From CAWIUB01 sp963839175 (lineage in GTDB: Bacteria; Actinomycetota; Actinomycetes; Mycobacteriales; Jatrophihabitantaceae): a stretch of 64,000 nucleotides of DNA. The stretch covers positions 87,964-151,963 of the forward strand of contig CAWIUB010000035.1 in the NCBI GenBank assembly GCA_963839175.1, given 5' to 3'. Shown piece by piece: positions 46,751-56,893 of the stretch (the stretch's first letter is position 1; the number at the start of each line of letters is the position of its first letter). The notes under the pieces were generated by a model. That model ran no database searches and was not told where the DNA came from. It saw only the letters and a list, made by a program, of their open reading frames with translations. The position numbers and the translations under genes are program-made.

Positions 46751-49700
46751 CGACGGCCCCCTCCGCCAGCGCGAACACCCTGCGCAGATCGCGGGTAGAC
46801 AGCTCGGTCAGCCACCCCTCGCCGTCGCTGACCACCAGGTCGGCCAGCGCCTTCTTCTCCTCGATCATCTCGTCGATCTTCTCTTCGAGCGTGCCCGTGC
46901 AGATGAACTTGCGGACCTGCACGTTGCGCTGCTGACCGATCCGGAACGCGCGGTCGGTGGCCTGGTTCTCGACGGCCGGGTTCCACCACCGGTCCAGGTG
47001 CACCACATGGTTGGCCGCGGTGAGATTCAGCCCGGTGCCGCCGGCTTTCAGCGACAGCAGGAAGATCGGCGGCCCGTCGCCGGACTGGAACCGCTCGACC
47101 ATCTCGTCGCGCCGGGCCTTGGGAGTGCCGCCGTGCAGGTACAGCACGTCCTGGCCGAAATGTGCGGCCAGGTGCGGCACGAGCATCTCCGCGAACTCGG
47201 TGTACTGGGTGAAGCACAGCACGCGGTCGCCCTCGGCGAGGATCTCCTCGAGGATCTCCTCAAGCCGGATCACCTTCCCGGACCGCTGGCCGATCGGCCG
47301 AGCGGTCGTGCAGCAGTTGCGCCGGGTGGTTGCAGACCTGCTTGAGCTTGGCCATCGCCGCGAGCACGTTGCCCCGTCGCTCGATCCCTTCCGAGTTCTC
47401 GATCTTGTCCATCATGTCGTCGACGACCGATTGGTACAGCGAGGCCTGCTCGGTGGTGAGCTGGCAGTACTGCTTGATCTCGATCTTGTCGGGCAGGTCG
47501 TCGATGATCGCGGGGTCGGTCTTGAGCCGGCGCAGCACGTACGGCCGGGTGATCGCGCGCAGTCGCTCGGCTGGCTCGGTCTGCCCGTGCCGCTCGACCG
47601 GGATCGCGTAGCGGGTGCGGAACACCTCCGACGAGCCCAGCATGCCCGGGTTGAGGAAGTCCATGATCGACCACAGCTCGGCGAGCCGGTTCTCCATCGG
47701 GGTTCCGGTCAGCGCGATCCGGTGCGACGCCTCCAGCCGCCGCACCGCCTTGGCCGCCTGGGACAGGCTGTTCTTCACCGCCTGCGCCTCGTCCAGCACC
47801 ACGCGGTGCCACACGTATCCGGCCAGCTCCTCGATGTCGCGGGTGGCGGTGGCGTAGGTGGTGACGATGAGGTCGGTGTCCGCGAGCCGTTCGCGCAACG
47901 CCTCGCCGCACAGCCGCGCACCCCCGTGGTGGGCGTAAACCCGCAGGCCGGGCGAGAACTTCGCCGCCTCCCGTTGCCAGTTGCCGACTAGCGACATCGG
48001 GCAGAGCAGCAGAGTCGGCCCGGCACCCGCTTGCTGGTGGCGTTGCGTGGGTCTCCAGCGCGAGCAGCTGCACGGTCTTGCCCAGACCCATGTCGTCGGC
48101 CAGGCAGCTGCCCAGTCCGAGCGAGGACAGGAAGGCCAGCCAGGACAGCCCGCGCTGCTGGTACGGGCGCAGCGTCGCGCCGAACCCGTCCGGCGGTTCG
48201 AGCGGTTGCAGCGACTGCGCCGCGGCACCGCTGAGCAGGTCGCCCAGCCAACCGTCGGCGCGCACCGAGGCCAGCTGGAGCGGGATGTCGACGTCGTCCG
48301 GGTGGCTGGCCGCCAGCGCCAGGATCTCGGCGGCAGTCTTGCGCCCGGTCGGTTCACGCTCGAGGAACGCAAGGCCACGCCGCAGCTGCTCCGGATCCAC
48401 CGCCACCCACTGGCCGCGCAGCCGGATCAGCGGAGCCTTGGTCTCGGCGAGCGCGGCGATCTCCTCCTCGGTGAGCGTGTCGTCGCCGACCGCAAGGTGC
48501 CAGCGGAACTCCACCAGCTGGTCACGGCCGAACTTGCTGGCCTTGGCGACCACGCCGTCGACCGGGGTGTACGCAGACATTGCGAGCCCGAGCTTGACGC
48601 GCCGGTCCCACCAGGACGGCAGGAGCACGCCGAACCCGGCTTCGTCCAACTGTGGCGCTGCGGTGGACAGGAAGTGATAGGCGCCCTCGGCGTCCAGGTC
48701 GAGCTCGGACGGGCACGCTGCACGCAGGCCGGCCGCCAGCTCTGGGTAGATCCGGCTGGCCCGTCCGAGTTCGGCCAGCAGCAGTTCCTGCGGGCGGTCC
48801 AGCCATCGGCGCAGGCTGCCGTCGTCGTTCCAGGCCTGCTCGGCGGGGATCAGCAGGCTGGGGTCCTCGCTGGACTGCAGCAGGAACTCCAGCCGCCACC
48901 GCATCGCCTCGACGTCATCGGGCGCCGCTGGCTCGATCTCGGCCAGGCGAAACATTGCCCGGGCCGGGCCGATCTTCTCGGCCCCGACGTCCTCCCACGG
49001 CCACAGCGCCTGACGCAGCGCCTCGACTTCGTCTGGGTCCGCGTCGAACCGGCCGTCCGGGACGGTCAGCGCGATCAGCCACGCCTCGGCGGCCGGCAGC
49101 CGATTCGGACGACGACCGCGCCGCGGCGGCGTGAGCTCGATGCCCGCAGGCAGCGCCGTCCGCACGGCGGCGTCGACCATCGCCTGCAGGGCCGACATGA
49201 CCAGCTCGTATGCGTCGTTCTCACCCGGTTCGGCCCGGCACACCGGCGGCATTGCGGCGACCAGCGAGTTCACGGCGACGACGTCAGGCCCCCGCAGTAC
49301 GGGACGCCAATACGCCAACGCCCCGTGCTCGTCGCCGCCGACGGCTGGCACCGCCCGTCCGCGAGCGACGAGTTCCCCGGCGTATGCCGCAAGCTCGGCA
49401 AAGTAGGCGACCGAAGCGCCGTAGCGGATGTCCTCGACCGGCTGGTCGAGCGCAGCAAGCGCGGACGCGGGATCCATCGACACGACCGGAACCGTCCACG
49501 GCAGCAAGGCCGGCTCCGAACGGGGTACCGGCCGCGGCGTGACGCGGACCAGTTCCGGGGAGTCCAGCGGCGCGGAACGAAGCGACGGCAGGAGCACGGC
49601 GGCCGTGGCGTGCTTGCCAGCGTGCGCCGTGGCAAGCACATCCGCGGGTACGGCGAAAGGGTGCGGCCGGGGCGAGCGCAGTGCCTGGCTCGGGCTCTTG

Positions 49701-49771
49701 ACTGGTCGCTCGGAATCCTCGCCCCAGATACAGAAGCCCCTCGTAGACCAGAACGCGTGCAAGACCAGCAT
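46743..49771 (-). CDS. SNF2/SWI2-type DEAD-like helicase (two frameshifts)
   Basis: The N-terminal half (from ATG at 49771, MLVLHAFWSTRGFCIWGE) ends in the SNF2 Walker A segment CLADDMGLGKTVQLLALE. The second frame carries TLLLCPMSLVGNWQREAAKF, VLDEAQAVKNS and TGTPMENRLAELWSI. The third has VLYLHGGTPKARRDEMVERF and RAFRIGQQRNVQVRKF. The frame changes near 48040 and 47290, each repairable by one or two bases, giving about 1008 residues. It is an ATP-driven DNA translocase with the usual actinobacterial N-terminal domain. Frameshifts in one otherwise intact pair look like sequence error. Confidence 0.85.
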
Positions 49772-49922
49772 GCGGTCCCTCCGTCGTGCCGTGCGTCGGC
49801 TGCACGCTATCTGCTGGCGCCGCTCGGATCGCACACGCCACGCCGTGCAACGCGCCGACCCCTCCGATTCGTCGTCTGCGTCGCGACCGAAGAAGCCGCA
49901 ACCGGGCCGGCCCGTCCTCCCG

Positions 49923-50306
49923 TCAGATCACGATGAGAGGCAGCGTGGGATCCAGCTTTCGCAAGTCATCGGGATCAGAGGTGACGACCGGGCACCGTCG
50001 CAACTGCCGGGCGCAGACCACCACGCCTGCGTCGACCACATCGGCAGTTCCGGAACGTCCGAGCAACGCGCCGATCGCCAGCGCCGTCGCGTAGTCGAGA
50101 TTGGCGAACCGCAGGTACGAATCGGCCAGGAACCGGCGCAAGTTCGCCTGCCGCCCGCCCTCGCGCACAACCTGGGCAACGACCGCAGTTGGCACGACGA
50201 TGGACGCGTTGCGCGATCGTGCCCCGACGACGAGCGCCTGCACCTGCGGCGATCTGCGCTCGATCCCGATCAATGCTCCGGCATCCAGCACAACGGCCGT
50301 GTTCAC
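49923..50306 (-). CDS. PIN-domain ribonuclease toxin (VapC-like)
   Basis: The 127-residue protein has a PIN-like arrangement: first acid in AVVLDAGALIGIERR, then ADVVDAGVVVCARQ and VTSDPDDLRKLDP. It overlaps the antitoxin gene by 4 bp. It differs from the two VapCs at 6 and 17.6 kb in sequence and in its antitoxin type, so it is a separate module. Confidence 0.82.
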   Translation of the reverse strand: MNTAVVLDAGALIGIERRSPQVQALVVGARSRNASIVVPTAVVAQVVREGGRQANLRRFLADSYLRFANLDYATALAIGALLGRSGTADVVDAGVVVCARQLRRCPVVTSDPDDLRKLDPTLPLIVI

Positions 50307-50569
50307 GCAGCGCTGTTGTCTCGATCGTGGGCAGCTTGCTCCGCGAACACCCGATCAAGCTCCTGCTCGGCCCAGGCACGGACCGCGGTCGACGGCGCAC
50401 CACGTTCGTCATCCCATTCGGCGAAAAGCGCATCCATGATCATCCCCGGCGCCAAGCGGGATGCGATGTAGGACGAAACAGATCGCGCCTCGCCACGCTC
50501 CACCGCAGACTTGATGGTCTCGATCAAGTCTGCGGGCAGGGTGACGGAGATCTGTCGCGTCTTACCCAT
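50303..50569 (-). CDS. Ribbon-helix-helix antitoxin
   Basis: The 88-residue protein opens MGKTRQISVTLPADLIETIK, a CopG/ParD-type ribbon-helix-helix, with SVSSYIASRL as the second helix, and has an acidic C-terminal tail for toxin binding. It precedes and overlaps the PIN toxin gene. It probably represses its own promoter in the 64 bp between it and the DEAD-box gene end. Confidence 0.83.
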   Translation of the reverse strand: MGKTRQISVTLPADLIETIKSAVERGEARSVSSYIASRLAPGMIMDALFAEWDDERGAPSTAVRAWAEQELDRVFAEQAAHDRDNSAA

Positions 50570-50633
50570 GATGCCATCATAGGGGACTACGGGCGCAGTA
50601 AGCCACGTTGCGCGTGGCGCAGATCGGTGCGCT

Positions 50634-52007
50634 TCAGCGGGCGCCGGTGCGAGGTCGTCGGGATGGGTGCGGACGGCGTCGCATCGTCTGCTGGTGCGGA
50701 CCGGCCGGCCGGGCCGGGCGTGCCTGTCGCGGAGGCCGGGCGGTCGCGACCGGGGTGCCGTTCGGCCGGCGGGGGCCGGTCAGCGAGGCGACATGGCTGT
50801 CACCGGGCACGACGTCACGCTGTTGGGGGCGCACGCCGGCGTCGGCCAGCAGGCGCCGGACCGCCCGCTCCTCGGCGGACGTAGCGAGGAGCACGACCAC
50901 GCCGCTCTCCCCCGCTCGGGCGGTACGACCTGAGCGGTGCAGGTAGTCCTTGCCGTCCTGGGGCGGGTCGACGTGCAGCACCAGCGACACGTCGTCGACG
51001 TGGATGCCCCGCGCCGCGACGTCGGTGGCGACGAGCACCGGCACCGCGCCGTCGCGGAACGCAGCCAGTGCCCGATTGCGCTGCGCCTGGGTGCGGCCGC
51101 CGTGCAAGGGCCCGGCGCTGACCCCCATCCGGCCGAGCTGCCTGGCCAGTCGCTCGGCACCGTATTTCGTGCGTACGAAGCAGATCGTGCGTCCGGGGCG
51201 GGCCGCGATCTCGGCGACGACGTCGAGCTTCGCGGCGTGCGTGACGCGGAACAGGTGGTGCGACATCGTGTCGATCGACGCAGCGACATTGTTGAGGGCA
51301 TGCACGGACGGATCGGTCAGGTACTGGTCGACGAGGGTCGCCACGTCGCCGTCGAGGGTCGCGGAGAACAGCAGCCGCTGACCGTCGCGCGGGGTGAGGT
51401 CGAGCAGCTGGCGCACGACCGGGAGGAAGCCGAGATCGGCCATGTGGTCGGCCTCGTCGAGCACCGTGATCTCGATATTGGCGAGCGAGCAGGACCGGCG
51501 GTCGATCAGGTCGACCAGGCGGCCGGGCGTCGCGACCAGCACGTCGACACCACGCGCGAGAGCCGAGATTTGCTTGTTGATCGGCAGGCCACCCGCGACG
51601 AGCCGTACCGACAACGACCGCGCGGCGGCCAATGGCGCCAGCGCATCGGTGACCTGCATGGCCAGCTCACGAGTCGGCACGAGCACGAGACCACGCGGAC
51701 GATGCGGCGCACTCGCGGCGCCCGACAGCCGGGCGATCATCGGCAGGCCGAAGGCAAGGGTCTTGCCGGATCCGGTCGCGGCCCGGCCGAGCAGGTCGTG
51801 GCCAACCAGCGCGTCGGGGATCGTCGCGGCTTGGATCGGGAACGGCGCGGTGATGCCAGCCCGGTCGAGCGCGCTGACGAGAGCACGGGGCAGCCCGAGC
51901 TCGCGGAAGCCGGGCAGGTTGTCGGTGGGGACGACCTGAACCGGCAGGTCGTCCCAGCGGGAACGGGGGATCCGAGGCGCGCGGGCAGGCGTGGTGGAGC
52001 GAGACAC
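50634..52007 (-). CDS. DEAD-box ATP-dependent RNA helicase
   Basis: The 457-residue helicase has the Q-motif region, Walker A ATGSGKT (about 77-83), PTRELAMQV, TPGRLVDLI, DEAD (184-187), LFSATLD, and the C-terminal ATDVAARGIHVDDVSLVLH and HRSGRTARAG motifs. The tail is short and basic (Arg/Pro/His-rich), a likely RNA-binding region. The start is GTG at 52007 with AAGGA upstream. Roles in ribosome assembly or RNA decay are usual. Confidence 0.92.
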   Translation of the reverse strand: MSRSTTPARAPRIPRSRWDDLPVQVVPTDNLPGFRELGLPRALVSALDRAGITAPFPIQAATIPDALVGHDLLGRAATGSGKTLAFGLPMIARLSGAASAPHRPRGLVLVPTRELAMQVTDALAPLAAARSLSVRLVAGGLPINKQISALARGVDVLVATPGRLVDLIDRRSCSLANIEITVLDEADHMADLGFLPVVRQLLDLTPRDGQRLLFSATLDGDVATLVDQYLTDPSVHALNNVAASIDTMSHHLFRVTHAAKLDVVAEIAARPGRTICFVRTKYGAERLARQLGRMGVSAGPLHGGRTQAQRNRALAAFRDGAVPVLVATDVAARGIHVDDVSLVLHVDPPQDGKDYLHRSGRTARAGESGVVVLLATSAEERAVRRLLADAGVRPQQRDVVPGDSHVASLTGPRRPNGTPVATARPPRQARPARPAGPHQQTMRRRPHPSRRPRTGAR

Positions 52008-52148
52008 AGATATTCCTTCGAGACGGTGGCGCGTCCCGTTAAGTCCGCGCGATCGCGGTTCTGGCACGAGCCCGACGCTGTGGCGCCGATGGTTTGCGGC
52101 TGCGCAGACGGTCGTCACGCTAAGCAGCGCGCGCAGCGAGTACCGAGT

Positions 52149-52631
52149 CTACCGGGTCGAGGCGGCGGCTTCGACCATGCGACGGCGGACGCACCAGCCC
52201 CACACTGCGAGGTAGCCCATGGCGCCCGCCATACCCAAAGCTGTGGGGCTCGGATCCCAGCTCGGTATCGGGATCACCTCGGCGGCGCTGGTGTCGTAGA
52301 CCGCCCCGTACCGGATGCCCGGGTGCCAGCGGTAGTCACCGAGCAGGTTTGGCACGACGAGCCTGCCGTCCATCGAGGTAAACGTGCCGGCCGTCAGGCA
52401 CAGTTCCCCGTGACAGCTGCGACTGGTCACCGCGAAGTAGCCTCGGGTCCCCGCTGGAACGTTGTTCACGTGCCGCACGAGTTGGTCGACGCCGAACGCG
52501 AGGAAGACTAGGCACAGCGCCGGGACGATCAGCCAGAACAGCGCGCCCGCTGCCAATCGCCACCAGCGCGCGCCGAACGCGCCGAGCGCCTGCCAGCGGG
52601 CAGCTGGCGTCGCGCGCGGCACGGCGGTCAC
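52149..52631 (-). CDS. Unknown membrane protein, two helices
   Basis: The 160-residue protein has one membrane segment near residues 25-47 (LAAGALFWLIVPALCLVFLA) and another near 131-147 (GMAGAMGYLAVWGWCV), with an external region between them containing a Cys pair (SCHGELCL). No family was recognised. It is divergent from the LLM oxidoreductase gene at 52716. Confidence 0.6.
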   Translation of the reverse strand: MTAVPRATPAARWQALGAFGARWWRLAAGALFWLIVPALCLVFLAFGVDQLVRHVNNVPAGTRGYFAVTSRSCHGELCLTAGTFTSMDGRLVVPNLLGDYRWHPGIRYGAVYDTSAAEVIPIPSWDPSPTALGMAGAMGYLAVWGWCVRRRMVEAAASTR

Positions 52632-52715
52632 CGGCTCAGCCTATGGGTGCCTCGCCTGGCTTACGGTTGTCCGTGTCGGCGGTGTCGACGGTTTCGGCAG
52701 TGGGTTTGGAGCGCG

Positions 52716-53609
52716 ATGCCGGATTACGGGCAAGACCTGGTCTTCGGCGCATTCGTGACGCCGAGGGCCGAGACTCCCGACGCGGTGCTCGCACTCGCCG
52801 AGACGGCCGAACAGGTCGGCCTTGATCTGTTCACCGTGCAGGATCACCCGTACCAGCCGGCCTTTCTCGATGCCTGGACATTGCTCTCGGTGATCGCCGG
52901 GCGAACGCAACGGGTGCGGCTGCTGCCGAACGTCACGAATCTGCCGTTGCGCCCGCCCGCCGTGCTGGCCCGCGCGGCGGCGAGTCTGGACATCCTCAGC
53001 GCCGGACGGGTCGAACTCGGTCTGGGCGCAGGGGGGTTCTGGGACGCGATCGCCGCAATGGGCGGGCCGCGCAGATCGCCCGGCGAGGCGGTGGCCGCAT
53101 TCAGCGAAGCGATCCAGGTCATCCGTGCCCTGTGGACGCCGGGCAGCCGGGTGCGCATCGAGGGAACGCATTACCGCCTGGCTGGTGCCAAGCCTGGGCC
53201 ATTCCCGGTGCATCCGATCGGGATCTGGGTGGGCGCGTACAGGGACCGGATGCTCACGCTGATCGGCCGCGTCGCCGACGGGTGGGTGCCGAGTAGCCCG
53301 TACGTGCCGCCGGAACAACTCGGCCGGATGAACGCCGTCATCGACCGGGCCGCAGACGCCGCCGGCCGTAGTCCCGCCGACGTGCGGCGTGTCTACAACC
53401 TCGTCGGGTCGTTCGACGGCAACGGCGCGGCTTTCTTGCAGGGCCCGTCGCCGGTGTGGGTGGAGCAGCTCGCCGAGCTGGCGCTTGCCGAGGGAGTCAG
53501 CGCGTTTGTGCTGATGTCCGATGACGATTCGACGCTGCGGCGGTTCGCGGCGGAGGTCGCGCCGGGTGTCCGCGAGCTGGTGTGGCAGGAGCGCGCCTCG
53601 CTCAGCTGA
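52716..53609 (+). CDS. LLM-class flavin-dependent oxidoreductase
   Basis: The 297-residue luciferase-like protein has VFGAFVTPRAETPDAVLALA, LDLFTVQDHPYQPAFLDAWT and the flavin-contact segment SAGRVELGLGAGGFWDAIAA. Actinobacterial LLM proteins often use coenzyme F420 or FMN; the cofactor cannot be told here. The ATG at 52716 begins the conserved strand. The stop overlaps the convergent AlaX gene by 8 bp. Confidence 0.85.
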   Translation: MPDYGQDLVFGAFVTPRAETPDAVLALAETAEQVGLDLFTVQDHPYQPAFLDAWTLLSVIAGRTQRVRLLPNVTNLPLRPPAVLARAAASLDILSAGRVELGLGAGGFWDAIAAMGGPRRSPGEAVAAFSEAIQVIRALWTPGSRVRIEGTHYRLAGAKPGPFPVHPIGIWVGAYRDRMLTLIGRVADGWVPSSPYVPPEQLGRMNAVIDRAADAAGRSPADVRRVYNLVGSFDGNGAAFLQGPSPVWVEQLAELALAEGVSAFVLMSDDDSTLRRFAAEVAPGVRELVWQERASLS

Positions 53610-54346
53610 TGCGTACGCGAAGTCGGCGGAACCCGCGTCCCTTGTTCTCAATCTTGACGACATCGATGCGGCCGATCAGCGCCGTGGACGCGACGTGGGT
53701 GCCGCCGTCGGCCTGGGTGTCCAGCCCGACAATGTCGACGATGCGGACGACCTCGATGTCGGGCGGCAACAGGTTGGTGGCCGTCCGGATGATGTCGGGA
53801 ATCGCGAACGCCTCCTCACGCGGCATCGTGGTGACCTCGATGCGCCGATCCACGGCGATTTCGGCATTGCAGGCGGCGGCGACACGGTCCTTGAAGTCGG
53901 GCGGCACCTCGGCCAGATCGAAGTCCATCCGCGCAGTGAACGGCTGCATGTTGCCGCCGGTCACCAGCGCCCCGAAGTCCCGGAACACCACGCCGGTCAG
54001 CACGTGCAACCCGGAGTGGGTGCGCATCAGCGCGGTGCGCCGCTCGTCGTCCAGCGCGCCGCGCACCGCCATGCCGACCGGCGGCACCGGATCGCTCCTC
54101 GGCGGGCACCAGGTAGAGGTCGTCGCCCTTGCGAACGCCGACGATGCGGGTGCGCACGCCGCCCCAGAGCAGCACTCCCTCGTCCGGCGGCTGGCCGCCG
54201 CCGCCGGGGTAGAAGGCCGATCGGTCCAGCACCATGCCCCGCTCCTCGTCGATGGCGAGGACCGTGGCCTCCCATTCGCGGACGCTCGCGTCCGTCAGCT
54301 CGAGGCGGTGGGTGTGCCCGTGCCGGTTGTCGCCCGCGCCGGTCAT
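53602..54346 (-). CDS. Alanyl-tRNA editing protein AlaX-like (frameshifted)
   Basis: The N-terminal part (ATG at 54346) has the AlaX opening VLDRSAFYPGGGGQPPDEG. The second frame carries MRTHSGLHVLTGVVFRDFGA, with the zinc motif His-x3-His (HSGLH). One base near 54095 joins them (PVPPVGMAVRGALDDERR), giving about 248 residues. The second zinc motif, normally Cys-x3-His, reads DTQADGGTH, with Asp in place of Cys. AlaX proteins deacylate Ser- or Gly-tRNA(Ala). The frameshift looks like a sequence error. Confidence 0.8.
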
Positions 54347-54431
54347 ACGTTGAAGCGGAACTACTATTAACGGGCTTCTGTGGCTGCTGGGCCAGGGCAC
54401 CACAGGCCCCGGAAACCCTGGCCTCGAGGCG

Positions 54432-55488
54432 TTAGTCGGCGTTGGTCGGCGTTGGCCGTTGGTGTGCGTGCTGAGGCCCGAGTGAGGCCCCGCTCGCGAG
54501 GCTCAAGCGCTCGAGCGTGCTGCTGGCCTCCGTCGCGGAGGCCATCATCTTGGTGGCCGCTGCCCGCGTCTTGTCCTCGGCGGACGGCCACAGGTGCGAA
54601 TACGTCGCCAGTGTGACGGTGGCCGAGTGGTGGCCGAGGGCACGTTGCACCGTCACCACGTCACAACCGGCGGCGATCAGTCCACTGGCGTAGAAGTGGC
54701 GCAGGTCGTGCAGCTTCATCTCGGGGACGCCGGCGCTCGCGCGGGTCTTCCTCCACCAGTAGCCGACCGAGTTCTGGTGCAGTGGCTGGTCGAGCTCGCC
54801 GGGGAACATCCAGCGTCGTGGGTCATGGCCCGATCGGTGGACCTGGACGTGCTGGGCCAGCATCGCGACCAGCTGGTCGGGCAGCCACACTGTCCGCTCG
54901 GAGCCGTACTTCGGCGCGCGGATGTCCACCTCACCGCCGGCGACACGCTGCACTTGGCGCGCAACAGTGAGCCGCTTGCGCAGGAAGTCGACGTCGCCGA
55001 CCTGCAACGCGGCCGCCTCGCCCAGGCGTAGCCCGGCGAACGCGCACAGACCAACGAACGCGACGAACGACGGGTCGGCATGCTTGAGCAGGGCTCCCAC
55101 CTGGCCGGGCTCAGGCAGCCGCATAGCCGCCTCGGCGCGGCGCACGCGGGGAAGGGTGACGCCTGGCGCTCGGATCACTGGCCATCAGCCGGTCGCGTAC
55201 GGCGGCACGTAGCACGCTGCGGACGTTGTTGAACCGAGTCCTGACCGTGCCGGGTGCCAAGCCGCGGTCGACCATGCCGTGGATCCACTGCTTGAGGTGC
55301 GAGGAGCGGATCGCGGACAGCGGGATGCTGCCGAAGCCGACGCCGGCGGTCGCCAGGTCCATCGCCGTTACGGTGCCGGGTGCCCAGGTCTGCCGTCGCG
55401 ACCAGGTCGCGTAGAAGCCGGCGAACGTCACGCGCGCCAAGGCGGGATCAAGGTAGTTGCCGGTGACCAGCGCTGCGGTCGTCTGATC
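54432..55488 (-). pseudogene. int: Tyrosine integrase, central and C-terminal part (split by IS630)
   Basis: This segment carries the catalytic domain of a phage-type tyrosine recombinase: GLCAFAGLRLGEAAALQVGD (first Arg), KLHDLRHFYASGLIAAGCDV (His-x-x-Arg) and ALGHHSATVTLATYSHL (His and the Tyr nucleophile). The N-terminal 56 residues are on the other side of an IS630 insertion at 55492-56723. Excising the IS and one CTAG copy joins the two parts in frame (RWLDQTTAALVTGNYLDPAL). A further single-base frameshift lies near 55168. As it stands the integrase is inactive. Confidence 0.85.
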
Positions 55489-55491
55489 TAG

Positions 55492-56723
55492 TGGCGTGTC
55501 GCATCTAATTTGATGCTTATGTGTGGTCGGCTGTTCTGGTTGATACTTGACCAGGAGGAGTTGACGGCGTGCCTCGTCCGAAGGAGTTCATGGTCTCCTT
55601 GACCGCTGGGGATCGTGCGAAGCTGAAGAAGGTGGTCGCCTCGGGGCGGCGTCCTGCCCGGTTGATCACCCGGGCCAGGGTGTTGCTGGCCTTGGATGAG
55701 ACGCAGGGGCCGGCGCCGGATCGGCGTGTGGTGGCCGAAGGTCTGGGCACGTCGCAGAGCACCGTGTATCTGGTCGCGAAGGCGTTCACGACGCATGCCG
55801 GGCGGGTTGAGGACGTGATCGGCCGCAAGAAGCGGGCCACGCCTCCGGTGGAGCCGAAGGTGACCGGCGACGTCGAGGCCCGGGTGATCGCGCTGGCGTG
55901 CAGCCAGCCACCGCCGGGGCGTGCGCGGTGGACGCTGCGGTTGCTGGAGAGACGGGTGGCCTTGACCGAGGGGATGCCGCCGATAGACCACTCCACGATC
56001 GGGCGGGTCCTAAAAAGGGGGCGCTTAAGCCTCACCTGAAGGCGTGCTGGACGATCCCGCCGAAGCAGAATGCGGCGTTCGTGGCCGCGATGGAGGATGT
56101 GCTGGGCGTCTATGCCCGCCCCTACGATCCGGCCTTCCCGGTCGTGGTCATGGACGAGAAACCACTCCAACTGCTCGCCGACGCCAGAGCAGGCACGCCG
56201 GCTGCGCCCGAGCGGGTGGCCCGCGAGGACTCCGAGTACATCCGCTGCGGCACCTGCTCGATCTTCGTGTGGGCCGAACCCCTGCGGGGTTGGCGCCGCG
56301 CCTACGCCGAGTCCACCCGGACCCGCATCGACTGGGCCCACGGCGTCGAACATCTGCTGAACGTCGACTACCCCGACGCGGACAAGGTCGTCCTGGTCAT
56401 GGACAACCTCAACACCCACTCGATCGCCTCCCTCTACGAGGCATTCCCGCCCGAGAAGGCCTACGCCCTGGCCGGCCGGCTGGAGATCCACCACACACCC
56501 AAGCACGGCTCCTGGCTCAACATCGCCGAGATCGAACTGTCCTGCCTGACCAAGCAATGCCTCGGCCGGCGTATCGCCGACCTCGCCGTCCTCGACACCG
56601 AACTCGCCGCCTGGGCCGAGGCCATCAACGCCGACGAGCGCCAAGTCGACTGGAGGTTCACCACCAGCGACGCCCGCATCAAACTACGGCACTTATACCC
56701 AGCTATTTAGAAGCGACAGACTA
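55492..56723. mobile_element. IS630-family insertion sequence
   Basis: The element of about 1,232 bp is flanked by direct repeats of CTAG (55488-55491 and 56724-56727), which contain the TA target duplication typical of IS630. The ends are imperfect inverted repeats sharing TGTCGC, then TCTAA, in their first 17 bp. It carries one transposase in two overlapping frames. It interrupts the integrase gene. Confidence 0.88.
55569..56710 (+). CDS. IS630-family DDE transposase, two overlapping frames
   Basis: The first frame (55569-56039) has the HTH DNA-binding region (LITRARVLLALDE, GTSQSTVYLVAKAF). The second frame (to 56710) has the DDE catalytic core: VVVMDEKPLQLL, VVLVMDNLNTHS and HGSWLNIAEIELSCL. 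The frame passes through CTAAAAAGGGGGCG at about 56010-56023, where a -1 shift gives LKKGALKPHLKA. Many IS630 elements use such programmed frameshifting, although an indel cannot be excluded because other genes here have them. Confidence 0.85.
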
Positions 56724-56892
56724 CTAGCCACCTCTGCGCATCGCGTTTCGTGGCGAACATCCGCGACGGCTGCCTCTTCTCACCCGGCACGCGGTACCGG
56801 GCGCGGTAGCGCAGGCCCTTTCCGTAGCGCGCGGTGCGGTGCCTCCGCCCATCTGGGTCGGGACTCATCCAGCGATCTTCGATCGAACTCAT
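56724..56892 (-). pseudogene. int: Tyrosine integrase, N-terminal arm-binding part
   Basis: The ATG at 56892 opens MSSIEDRWMSPDPDGRRHRT, then YGKGLRYRARYRVPGEKRQP and ATKRDAQRWL, a typical arm-type DNA-binding start of actinobacterial integrases. It reads into the IS630 element at CTAG 56724. The start lies one base after the stop of the preceding gene (TGAGATG), so the two were probably translated together. Confidence 0.82.
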
Positions 56893-56893
56893 C

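Noticed and set aside
54347..54431. Attachment site (att) for the integrative element
   Set aside because: I compared this gap with 61.5-61.8 kb and the HsdR side and found no shared direct repeat, and there is no tRNA gene nearby. The element boundaries remain unknown.
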